Below are positions 1 to 4,812 of a DNA stretch of 5,215 nucleotides, piece after piece (position 1 is the first letter of the stretch; each line of letters opens with the position of its first letter). A program made the translations under genes and the position numbers. The stretch comes from Nitrospirota bacterium. GTDB taxonomy: Bacteria > Nitrospirota > Thermodesulfovibrionia > UBA6902 > DSMQ01. The notes under the pieces were generated by a model that saw only the letters and a list, made by a program, of their open reading frames with translations, searched no databases and was not told where the DNA came from. The stretch lies in assembly GCA_016207865.1 (NCBI GenBank), contig JACQZD010000007.1:1-5215 (forward strand). The letters are read 5' to 3'.

Positions 1-1
1 C

Positions 2-790
2 CTCCTGCGAAGCAAAGTCGCCTGTCAGCGCCAGACGCTCGCGCAGCGCTATCACACGGTCACCAACGTCGCCTTTCTGCATTTTAGGGCCGTCCGGCAC
101 CGCGGGCCAGCGGCCTGCTGAAGCAATTTTTCTGTAGCTTTTCAAGGCAACCTTAAGCAGATAATATACTCTGTAAGTCGGGAGGAGGTTTTTTAACCCG
201 CTCTCGATCCGGTTTTCGGCAAGGGACTTTTCTAAAATCTCTACCATGTTCACTTTGCGCCTGTTGGCAAACCACTCAGGGTCAATTGTTTCGGGATTGA
301 CTTTGCCTGACAGCAGGTGAGCGCCGTAAAGCAGGAAGGAATCCGTAAGCAGCAGATCCAGATTTACGAGTTTGCCGGCATCTGGAGGTTTATTTCTGAT
401 TTCATCCCTGCGGACCTCTTTCAATATCGTCTCAATCGCTAAAAGATGATAGTCCTCTGGCCGGAGACCTTCTTCATATGCTTTACGGACTGCCTTAATA
501 AGGGAATTAACATACGGCAGCAGTCCGCCGTCGTTGCTCCAGGCGGGAAGGTATGCGCGGCGCTCATAAAAAAGCGGCAGTAAAGCAGGTGCATATATTA
601 CATCTTCTTTGATTGTTATCCTGCCGGAAAAGCCGGCAGATACACGATTGCGTATACCTTTGCTGACCTGAGAAGATATCGTCCCGGAGGCAGACAGACT
701 GCTATAGGCTGGTTCAACTGATAAAGTTACGGGCAGTATAATGCAGATAATTGCATATAATAAACTTCTCCTGTTTACAGTTACGTTCAT
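2..790 (-). CDS. L,D-transpeptidase, YcbB/LdtD type, N-terminal part (3' end off the window)
   Basis: Reading the minus strand from the ATG at 790 gives 263 codons without a stop, continuing past the left edge. Residues 1-30 form a secretion signal: basic MNVTVNRR, a hydrophobic core (about 9-22), then a small-residue site near AYS-S. Residues about 65-220 match the scaffold domain of YcbB-like murein L,D-transpeptidases: LPLFYERRAYLPAW (71-84), GLRPEDYHL (108-116), LLTDSFLLYGAHLLSGKVNPE (147-167), and PTYRVYYLLKVALKSYRKIA (204-223). Residues from about 237 (MQKGDVGDRVIALRERL) begin a PG_binding_1 repeat. The catalytic YkuD domain with its Cys should lie beyond the left edge. Such enzymes form 3-3 cross-links in periplasmic peptidoglycan. 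No clear ribosome binding site precedes the ATG. The gene is divergent from gpsA. Family assignment is firm; the exact paralogue is not. Confidence 0.88.
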   Translation of the reverse strand, partial: MNVTVNRRSLLYAIICIILPVTLSVEPAYSSLSASGTISSQVSKGIRNRVSAGFSGRITIKEDVIYAPALLPLFYERRAYLPAWSNDGGLLPYVNSLIKAVRKAYEEGLRPEDYHLLAIETILKEVRRDEIRNKPPDAGKLVNLDLLLTDSFLLYGAHLLSGKVNPETIDPEWFANRRKVNMVEILEKSLAENRIESGLKNLLPTYRVYYLLKVALKSYRKIASAGRWPAVPDGPKMQKGDVGDRVIALRERLALTGDFASQE

Positions 791-841
791 AAAACATAAA
801 GTATATCATAACTATCGAATGCTGTATAATAAAAATCCGAT

Positions 842-865
842 GCATTCTCATTGATGTGAGAATGC
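842..865. repeat. 9-bp perfect inverted repeat in the divergent intergenic region
   Basis: GCATTCTCA (842-850) and TGAGAATGC (857-865) are perfect inverted copies separated by TTGATG. No T-run follows on the plus strand. On the minus strand a short T-run (about 831-835) comes after a 6-nt gap, so it is a poor terminator. Between two divergent genes it could be an operator, or a leftover of a palindromic element. Only the symmetry is seen; function is unknown. Confidence 0.5.
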
Positions 866-876
866 TCTACAGGGTT

Positions 877-950
877 GTCATGCCGGCTTGTCCGGCATCT
901 TTCTTACGATTCCGAGCAAGTCGGAAGGATTCCCGACAAGCGGGAATGAC
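877..950. repeat. Palindromic repeat A: three hairpins bounded by GTCAT/ATGAC
   Basis: The outer ends are GTCAT (877-881) and ATGAC (946-950). Inside are three hairpins with 5-nt loops: ATGCCGG/CCGGCAT (880-886 with 892-898), TTCCGA/TCGGAA (910-915 with 921-926) and ATTCCCG/CGGGAAT (929-935 with 941-947). The loops are CTTGT, GCAAG and ACAAG, variants of one motif. The element ends 15 bp before the gpsA ribosome binding site, so it would lie in the gpsA leader RNA if transcription starts upstream of it. The architecture is shared with repeats B and C, so this is a dispersed interspersed family; no protein is encoded. Confidence 0.8.
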
Positions 951-964
951 GGAGTTGCGGAGCT

Positions 965-968
965 GAGG
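965..968 (+). promoter_or_regulatory. Ribosome binding site of gpsA
   Basis: GAGG lies 8 nt before the ATG at 977, a good Shine-Dalgarno position that supports this start. It is the only convincing ribosome binding site before an intact gene here: larB, the larC fragment and the HsdM-like ORF lack a clear one. Confidence 0.65.
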
Positions 969-976
969 ATTAATTT

Positions 977-1966
977 ATGAAACGAATCACAGTCATAGGC
1001 GCCGGAAGCTGGGGAACTGTCCTTGCAAGCCTGCTTGCTGAAAAAGGGCATGAAGTCCTGCTTTGGGCGTTTGAGAAAGAGACTGCCTTTGAGATAAATA
1101 ATGCACACACAAACAGCATGTATCTTCCTGAGGCTGCTCTGCCTGTAAATTTAAAGGCAGCCGACGATATTGAACATGCGGTAAAAGATGCTGACTGCAT
1201 ATTAAGCGTTGTGCCGGCGCAGTTTACGCGCGCCATATTTAAAAAGGCGTCAAAATTTATTCCGGCAAATGCCTTAATCATCAGCGCGTCAAAAGGCATT
1301 GAGCAAAAAACACTGCTTACGGTATCGGCAATTGTTAAGGAAATTACCGGCCGGCAGGCGGCGGCGCTCTCCGGCCCGAGCTTTGCAAAAGAGGTGATTA
1401 AAAAATTGCCGACGGCGGTTACGCTTGCAATAGACGATCCTGATACAGTGCAAAGGCTTCAGGAAATTTTTAATACGAACTTTTTCAGGGTTTATACCCA
1501 CACTGACGTGCTCGGAGTTGAGATTGGAGGGGCGCTGAAAAATGTCATTGCAATAGCCTCAGGCATATCAGACGGGCTTGGGCTTGGACACAGTGCAAGG
1601 GCGGCGCTTATAACAAGAGGGCTTGCGGAGATTGTAAGGCTGGGCAGGGCGATGGGTGCTGAGCAGAGGACTTTTTCAGGTTTAAGCGGGCTTGGCGACC
1701 TTGTGCTCACCTGCACAGGGCCGCTCTCAAGGAATTATACCGTAGGCATAAATCTCGGCAAAGGCAAAAAGCTGAAAGACATTCTTTCAGCCACAAAAAG
1801 CGTTGCAGAGGGCGTGGCAACCGCGCAGTCGGCATATGAACTTTCAAAAAAGTATAAAGTAGAAATGCCGATAGTTGAACAGGTGTATGAGGTTATTTAT
1901 CAGGATAAAAATCCCGAAGATGCCGTAAGATTGCTTATGACAAGGGCGCTCAAGGCGGAGTTCTGA
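977..1966 (+). CDS. gpsA: Glycerol-3-phosphate dehydrogenase [NAD(P)+]
   Basis: This cytoplasmic enzyme reduces dihydroxyacetone phosphate to sn-glycerol 3-phosphate, the backbone precursor for phospholipids. At 329 residues it is full length for the family. The N-terminal Rossmann fold has the dinucleotide motif GAGSWG (8-13). Then come VVPAQ (78-82), SASKGIE (103-109) and LSGPSFAKEV (131-140). The C-terminal helical domain has GGALKN (184-189), whose K188 matches the family's catalytic lysine, followed by GLSGLGDLVLTC (235-246), SRNYTVG (251-257) around the substrate-phosphate arginine, and AEGVATA (277-283). All expected motifs are present, with no frameshift or truncation. The ATG has a GAGG ribosome binding site 8 nt upstream. 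It is flanked on both sides by palindromic repeats and is probably transcribed alone or with larB, 261 bp downstream. Confidence 0.97.
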   Translation: MKRITVIGAGSWGTVLASLLAEKGHEVLLWAFEKETAFEINNAHTNSMYLPEAALPVNLKAADDIEHAVKDADCILSVVPAQFTRAIFKKASKFIPANALIISASKGIEQKTLLTVSAIVKEITGRQAAALSGPSFAKEVIKKLPTAVTLAIDDPDTVQRLQEIFNTNFFRVYTHTDVLGVEIGGALKNVIAIASGISDGLGLGHSARAALITRGLAEIVRLGRAMGAEQRTFSGLSGLGDLVLTCTGPLSRNYTVGINLGKGKKLKDILSATKSVAEGVATAQSAYELSKKYKVEMPIVEQVYEVIYQDKNPEDAVRLLMTRALKAEF

Positions 1967-1996
1967 GATGGTTTTTGTGGGAATGCGTTTGAATTT

Positions 1997-2095
1997 GTCA
2001 TTCCAGCAGGTTGTAAGCCGGAATCCAGTATTTTTTAATATCGTTTCCTGTTTTCACAGGGAGAATATCTGGATACCTGCCTTCGCAGGTATGAC
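1997..2095. repeat. Palindromic repeat B, 99 bp, bounded by GTCAT/ATGAC
   Basis: The ends are GTCAT (1997-2001) and ATGAC (2091-2095). ATCCAG (2023-2028) and CTGGAT (2069-2074) pair internally. The right half holds a perfect 8-bp hairpin, ATACCTGC/GCAGGTAT (2073-2080 with 2085-2092), with a CTTC loop; the left half has a looser hairpin around 2001-2024. The middle (about 2029-2066) is AT-rich and encodes nothing. The nested symmetry matches repeats A and C. It lies 30 bp after the gpsA stop and could protect or end that transcript, but no T-run follows the hairpins. Confidence 0.75.
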
Positions 2096-2122
2096 AAGTC
2101 ACATGCCCTGATAGTTTAATGC

Positions 2123-2138
2123 GGAATGACGTCATTCC
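2123..2138. repeat. 16-bp perfect palindrome where two repeat ends abut
   Basis: GGAATGAC (2123-2130) directly abuts GTCATTCC (2131-2138), giving a perfect 16-bp palindrome. The right half is the left end of repeat C. The left half has the sequence of a repeat right end but no complete unit is visible before it, so it is read as a truncated neighbouring copy. Confidence 0.7.
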
Positions 2139-2207
2139 CGTGAAAACGGGAATCATTCTTAATGTTAAGGGAGAAAAAGAGAAGGATTCCGGACAAGCCG
2201 GAATGAC
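2131..2207. repeat. Palindromic repeat C, 77 bp, bounded by GTCAT/ATGAC
   Basis: The ends are GTCAT (2131-2135) and ATGAC (2203-2207). The left hairpin is ATTCCCGT/ACGGGAAT (2134-2141 with 2146-2153) with a GAAA tetraloop. The right hairpin is ATTCCGG/CCGGAAT (2186-2192 with 2198-2204) with loop ACAAG, the same loop as in repeat A. A purine-rich spacer lies between them (about 2160-2185). It ends 20 bp before the larB start and so would lie in its leader. Confidence 0.8.
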
Positions 2208-2227
2208 AGCAATAAGAATAACATCTT

Positions 2228-2962
2228 ATGGACAATAACAAGCTAAAACAGATTCTCAACTCGGTAAAATCAGGCAGTGTTTCCGTGGCCGACGCAGTAA
2301 AAAAATTCAAGCACCTGCCGTATGAAGACATTTCATTTGCAAAGGTAGACCACCACAGGCATCTCAGGCTTGGAGTGCCGGAGGTTATTTTTGCCGCGGG
2401 CAAGACCGATGAGCAGGTGAGAAAGATTGCAGGGACAATGTATAAAAAGAGCAGGGGATTTCTCATTTCAAAGGCAACAGAGAGGATTTATAATTCCCTG
2501 AAAATAAAAAACGCCGTTTTTCACTCTGCGTCAGGCATGATCTCAATCGGCGGGGGAAAAAAGAAAAAGGGCAATGTGCTTGTCTTGACCGCAGGGACCT
2601 CTGATATCCCCGTTGCGGAAGAGGCGGCAGTTACCGCAGGATTTCTTGGCAGCAGGGTAACTACTGTTTATGATGTGGGAGTGGCAGGGCTTCACAGGCT
2701 GATGGGGAATTCTGAATATTTAAAAAAAGCGCACGTAATAATTGTTGTTGCCGGCATGGAAGGCGCGCTTCCCTCTGTTGTGGGCGGGATGACGGACAAG
2801 CCCGTTATTGCCGTTCCGACCTCTGTCGGTTACGGCACAAGCTTTGCAGGATTAACGGCGCTTTTTGCAATGCTTAATTCATGCGTGCCGGGCATTGCGG
2901 TTATGAACATTGACAACGGCTTCGGCGCCGGGGTGCTTGCGCACAAAATAAATACGTTATAA
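2228..2962 (+). CDS. larB: Nickel-pincer cofactor biosynthesis protein LarB (NaAD carboxylase/hydrolase)
   Basis: LarB carboxylates the pyridinium ring of nicotinic acid adenine dinucleotide and releases AMP, giving the biscarboxylated mononucleotide that LarE then sulfurates and LarC loads with nickel. The protein has 244 residues, full length. The family-typical N-terminus has HLPYEDISFAKVDHHRHLR (29-47) and GVPEVIFAAGKT (49-60). The C-terminal half resembles PurE-type AIR carboxylase: LTAGTSDIPVAEEA (120-133), VVAGMEGALPSVVGG (173-187), VPTSVGYGTSFAGLTAL (196-212) and NIDNGFGAG (227-235). C219 in LNSC lies where the nucleophilic cysteine reported for Lactobacillus plantarum LarB is expected; that equivalence is from memory. 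The ATG fits family starts, but the leader lacks a clear ribosome binding site. The stop codon lies inside the first degenerate heptad of the following insert, so the last few residues may have changed. Confidence 0.95.
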   Translation: MDNNKLKQILNSVKSGSVSVADAVKKFKHLPYEDISFAKVDHHRHLRLGVPEVIFAAGKTDEQVRKIAGTMYKKSRGFLISKATERIYNSLKIKNAVFHSASGMISIGGGKKKKGNVLVLTAGTSDIPVAEEAAVTAGFLGSRVTTVYDVGVAGLHRLMGNSEYLKKAHVIIVVAGMEGALPSVVGGMTDKPVIAVPTSVGYGTSFAGLTALFAMLNSCVPGIAVMNIDNGFGAGVLAHKINTL

Positions 2963-2984
2963 GTTATTTGTTAATCGTTAATCG
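2957..2984 (+). repeat. Left heptad array: four degenerate 7-bp units
   Basis: Four consecutive heptads are visible: TTATAAG (2957-2963), TTATTTG (2964-2970), TTAATCG (2971-2977) and TTAATCG (2978-2984). The last two are identical. Reverse-complemented, the units (CGATTAA, CAAATAA, CTTATAA) match those at 3368-3395. The 14-mer 2964-2977 is an inverted copy of 3368-3381 with one mismatch. The larB stop codon (2960-2962) lies in the first unit. Confidence 0.7.
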
Positions 2985-2992
2985 GGTAAAAA

Positions 2993-3127
2993 ATAGATGA
3001 TAAGAAAGACTGTTTAAAAACATTTGAGGAGTTAAATTGCTGGAAAACTTGCAGGGAAGTAAGGCAATATATTGCAAAAATAGTCAAGAATTACCCTAAC
3101 GATGAAAAATACCGACTTATAGATGAT
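2993..3127 (+). pseudogene. 5' part of the four-helix-bundle gene, in frame but without a start codon
   Basis: Open in the same frame as the ORF at 3128 and preceded by an in-frame TAA at 2987. From 2993 it reads ATA then DDKKDCLKTFEELNCWK, RQYIAKIVKNYP and EKYRLIDD, which is the first helix of the family (compare FEDL-CW patterns in TIGR02436-like proteins). No ATG, GTG or TTG occurs in frame before 3128. The ATA at 2993 sits where an ATG would make a normal-length protein of about 130 residues, so a G-to-A change of the start codon is the simplest explanation. Either the gene is inactive, or it uses ATA, or only the shorter form is made. Confidence 0.6.
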
Positions 3128-3385
3128 ATGCTTAGGGCTGCAAGATCAACGACACATAATATTGCTGAAGGATTTGGCCGTTTTCACTATCAGGAAAATG
3201 CTCAGTTTTGCAGGATTTCACGAGGGTCTCTTTATGAATTAAGAGATCAACTTATTTGTTCTTTGGATGAAGGATTTATTACTGCAGATGAATATAAAAA
3301 TGGGTTAGAATTAATTGCAAAAGCTACTACCTTATTGAATGGCTATATCAATTATCTTAGTAAAAAACGAATAACAAATAAATAA
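3128..3385 (+). CDS. Four-helix-bundle protein, 23S rRNA intervening-sequence-protein (IVP) family, short form
   Basis: From the only conventional start, ATG 3128, this encodes 85 residues. The conserved core is MLRAARSTTHNIAEGFGR (1-18), then HYQENAQFCRISRGSLYELRDQLICSLDEGFI (20-51) and a C-terminal helix ending LLNGYINYLSKK (69-80). These are the marks of the small four-helix-bundle family named after proteins encoded in 23S rRNA intervening sequences; it shares its fold with Avd, the accessory protein of diversity-generating retroelements. Most members have about 115-130 residues. The missing first helix is encoded in frame upstream (2993-3127) but has no start codon, so this form may not fold. 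The cellular role of stand-alone members is not established. The C-terminal residues RITNK are encoded by the right heptad array. It lies between larB and the broken larC on the same strand. Confidence 0.75.
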   Translation: MLRAARSTTHNIAEGFGRFHYQENAQFCRISRGSLYELRDQLICSLDEGFITADEYKNGLELIAKATTLLNGYINYLSKKRITNK

Positions 3386-3395
3386 TAACGAATAA
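3368..3395 (+). repeat. Right heptad array: four degenerate 7-bp units
   Basis: The units are CGAATAA (3368-3374), CAAATAA (3375-3381), ATAATAA (3382-3388) and CGAATAA (3389-3395). They follow the 7-bp period and, in inverted orientation, the sequence of the array at 2957-2984. The array contains the stop codon of the four-helix-bundle ORF (3383-3385) and ends one base before the ATG of the truncated larC. Confidence 0.7.
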
Positions 3396-3396
3396 C

Positions 3397-4251
3397 ATGC
3401 TTTGTTACTTTGACACTTCATCTCACCTGCATGAACTTGGCGCAGTTGACTGTATTGTTGATATTTTCGGCGCATTAATCGGTCTTGATATACTGGGAGT
3501 GAAAAAAATCTATTCTTCGCCGTTGAATTTAGGAAGCGGCGTTATAAAGACAGAGCACGGCATACTGCCTGTGCCCGCGCCCGCGACCCTGGAATTACTT
3601 AAGAACATCCCTGTTTATTCATCGGATATAAAATTTGAACTTACTACGCCCACCGGCGCAGTGCTCATATCCTCGCTTGCCGACGGTTTCGGGCAGATGC
3701 CTGAGATGAGTGTTTCTAAGATTGGCATAGGCGCAGGCGGCAGGGATTTTAAAACACACCCGAATGTTTTGAGAGTTTTTGTGGGAGATGAAAAGGGTCA
3801 GGGGTCAGGGGTCAGGGGTCAGGGGGTTACCATTATAGAAACCAATATTGACGATATGAACCCGCAGATTTACGAATATGTGATGGAGAAGCTTTTTAAG
3901 GCAGGCGCGCTTGACGTATTTTTAACGCAGGTCCTCATGAAAAAGGGCAGGCCCGGGATATTGCTTACAGCGTTAAGCAGTGCGGATAAAAAAGAGGAAT
4001 TAATTAAAATAATTCTGAAAGAAACAACAAGCATTGGACTTAGATTTTATGAGGCGGACAGAGTGACGCTTGCGCGTGAGATTAAGACAGTAAAAACTAA
4101 GTTTGGAAATGTGCGCGTGAAAGTTTCAAAGCTGGGCAATGAAATTCTAAAATCCGCGCCTGAATATAATGACTGTAAAAAAATTGCGGAAAAGTTGAAG
4201 AAGCCTTTGATTGAGGTTATGAAAAAGGTAAACAAATATGTTAAAAATTAA
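3397..4251 (+). CDS. larC: Nickel insertase LarC (CTP-dependent cyclometallase), N-terminally truncated
   Basis: LarC inserts nickel into the thiolated pyridinium nucleotide made by LarB and LarE, consuming CTP. The ORF has 284 residues; family members usually have about 390-420. It opens almost directly at HLHELGAVDCIVDIFGA (10-26), a motif normally about 110 residues in. It continues with LGSGVIKTEHGILPVPAPATLELL (45-68), ELTTPTGAVL (81-90) and GIGAGGRDF (110-118). A Gly-rich linker at 133-143 comes from a 7-bp tandem repeat. The C-terminal CTP-binding part is complete: ETNIDDMNPQIYEYVMEKL (148-166), ALDVFLT (171-177), MKKGRPGILLT (181-191), ending YVKN. The missing start includes the usual YFDxxSGxSGDM segment. 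An in-frame TAA at 3379 blocks upstream extension and no ribosome binding site is seen. MLCYFDTSS may be native residues or a remnant of the start. Probably non-functional, though the residual frame is clean. Confidence 0.88.
   Translation: MLCYFDTSSHLHELGAVDCIVDIFGALIGLDILGVKKIYSSPLNLGSGVIKTEHGILPVPAPATLELLKNIPVYSSDIKFELTTPTGAVLISSLADGFGQMPEMSVSKIGIGAGGRDFKTHPNVLRVFVGDEKGQGSGVRGQGVTIIETNIDDMNPQIYEYVMEKLFKAGALDVFLTQVLMKKGRPGILLTALSSADKKEELIKIILKETTSIGLRFYEADRVTLAREIKTVKTKFGNVRVKVSKLGNEILKSAPEYNDCKKIAEKLKKPLIEVMKKVNKYVKN
3795..3822 (+). repeat. Tandem repeat (GGGTCAG)4 inside larC
   Basis: Four perfect copies of GGGTCAG (3795-3822) are followed by a partial fifth (GGG). They encode the low-complexity linker GQGSGVRGQG between the two conserved parts of LarC. 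Because 7 is not a multiple of 3, one copy more or fewer shifts the frame: three copies bring in TAG at 3836-3838 and five bring in TGA at 3849-3851 (present coordinates). The G-runs at 3795-3797, 3801-3804, 3808-3811, 3815-3818 and 3822-3826, each separated by TCA, also fit a G-quadruplex. Confidence 0.92.
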
Positions 4252-4356
4252 TTGTATATGGACCATACAAGCTTCAGCAAGCCAGATCCATGTTTTTTAT
4301 TTAAATAGGGATGAAGCTGAAAAAACCTTTGCTTTGATATAAAATGTCCTTAACCC

Positions 4357-4812
4357 ATGGGACGATCAACAGTTCATTACGCAGACAACAAGACTAATAA
4401 TATTTTAAAAGCTTTGCACAACAAGCTGAGACCTGCAGGCACGCCGGTTCAGCGTGTGGAATATATTATTGAATTGCTCCTGCTTCGTATCTTTGAGGTG
4501 AAACTCAAGAGGGACGATGAGTTTAAAGAGCTACGGCCGCTTTTCAATTCAGACCATGGGAATGAGAGTAAACTTTTTTATCATCTGCAAACTATCGGCA
4601 GTGAAAATATCTTATCTGCGCTGAATAAAGAGTTCTTCCCCTTCTACTCAAACATCCTGCAGGAAGCCCGGAAGGTTCTTAAAGAGAATTTAAGCATCAA
4701 AGTTCAGGATCAGTTGACCTTGATACATGAGGTTTTTGCCAATTCCAATTTCACCAACAATGTGCAAAGCGGAAATCTTGAAGATATTATCGCCCTTATT
4801 TCTGAGGAATGA
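4357..4812 (+). CDS. Type I restriction-modification methyltransferase (HsdM), isolated N-terminal domain
   Basis: The 151 residues match the N-terminal helical domain of a group of type I DNA adenine methyltransferases. Recognisable stretches are YADNKTNNILKALHNKLRPAG (8-28), VQRVEYIIELLLLRIFEVKL (31-50), FFPFYSNILQEARKVL (93-108), QDQLTLIHEVFANSNF (117-132) and NNVQSGNLEDIIALISE (134-150). A full HsdM continues into the catalytic domain with its SAM-binding and NPPF motifs; here the frame stops just where that would begin. It is therefore probably the stump of a broken hsdM, though a deliberately short protein cannot be excluded. No clear ribosome binding site precedes ATG 4357. The TGA overlaps the next ORF's ATG by 4 bp (ATGA), which looks like coupling but lies at the apparent break. 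The match is recalled, not computed; no hsdS or hsdR is visible. Confidence 0.65.
   Translation: MGRSTVHYADNKTNNILKALHNKLRPAGTPVQRVEYIIELLLLRIFEVKLKRDDEFKELRPLFNSDHGNESKLFYHLQTIGSENILSALNKEFFPFYSNILQEARKVLKENLSIKVQDQLTLIHEVFANSNFTNNVQSGNLEDIIALISEE

Larger units (their letters stand above)
2957..3395 (+). mobile_element. Putative IVP-carrying insert with heptad inverted-repeat ends
   Basis: A segment of about 440 bp carries only a four-helix-bundle (IVP family) gene and is bracketed by heptad repeats in inverted orientation (2957-2984 and 3368-3395; best 14-bp core 13/14 identical). Its left end touches the larB stop and its right end touches a larC ORF lacking the family's first third, so the segment sits where larB-larC intergenic DNA and the larC 5' end should be. 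There is no transposase or recombinase and no clear target duplication. Known IVP genes lie in intervening sequences inserted in 23S rRNA and flanked by inverted repeats; there is no rRNA here. Calling it mobile is inference from the ends, the content and the damaged neighbour. Confidence 0.45.

Noticed and set aside
805..830. Promoter -10 boxes: TATAAT on plus (825-830) and TATGAT on minus (805-810)
   Set aside because: No -35 element at proper spacing for either; single hexamers in AT-rich DNA are expected by chance.
970..1716. Open frames on the minus strand across gpsA (970-1299, 1289-1501, 1492-1716)
   Set aside because: They lie antisense to a fully conserved gpsA and show no recognisable protein features.
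877..2207. CRISPR array
   Set aside because: The repeats are few, unevenly spaced and internally palindromic, with no constant repeat-spacer rhythm and no cas genes.
2116..2466. Minus-strand open frame over repeat C and the larB start
   Set aside because: It runs through palindromic repeat DNA and antisense to conserved larB codons; the hydrophobic stretch is a by-product.
2552..2571. Purine-only stretch in larB (GGGKKKKG region)
   Set aside because: Falls in a variable linker of an intact frame and has no periodic unit; ordinary lysine-rich coding.
2957..3395. Diversity-generating retroelement suggested by the Avd-like fold
   Set aside because: There is no reverse transcriptase and no template/variable repeat pair in the window; fold similarity alone is not enough.
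2957..3395. Intervening sequence in a 23S rRNA gene
   Set aside because: The flanks are larB and larC, not rRNA.
4047..4235. Minus-strand open frame over the larC 3' end
   Set aside because: Antisense to conserved LarC sequence, with no independent support.
3397..4251. Programmed larC1/larC2 ribosomal frameshift as in Lactobacillus plantarum
   Set aside because: Both LarC parts are in one continuous frame here, so no frameshift is needed with four repeat units.
4258..4308. A 16-codon ORF after larC
   Set aside because: Too short, no ribosome binding site, no recognisable sequence.
4270..4318. Terminator after larC from AGCTTCA (4270-4276) and TGAAGCT (4312-4318)
   Set aside because: A 7-bp stem with a 35-nt loop, followed by A rather than T residues.
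4338..4343. TATAAA -10-like box before the HsdM-like ORF
   Set aside because: No matching -35 element; it would give an almost leaderless transcript, and the evidence is too thin.
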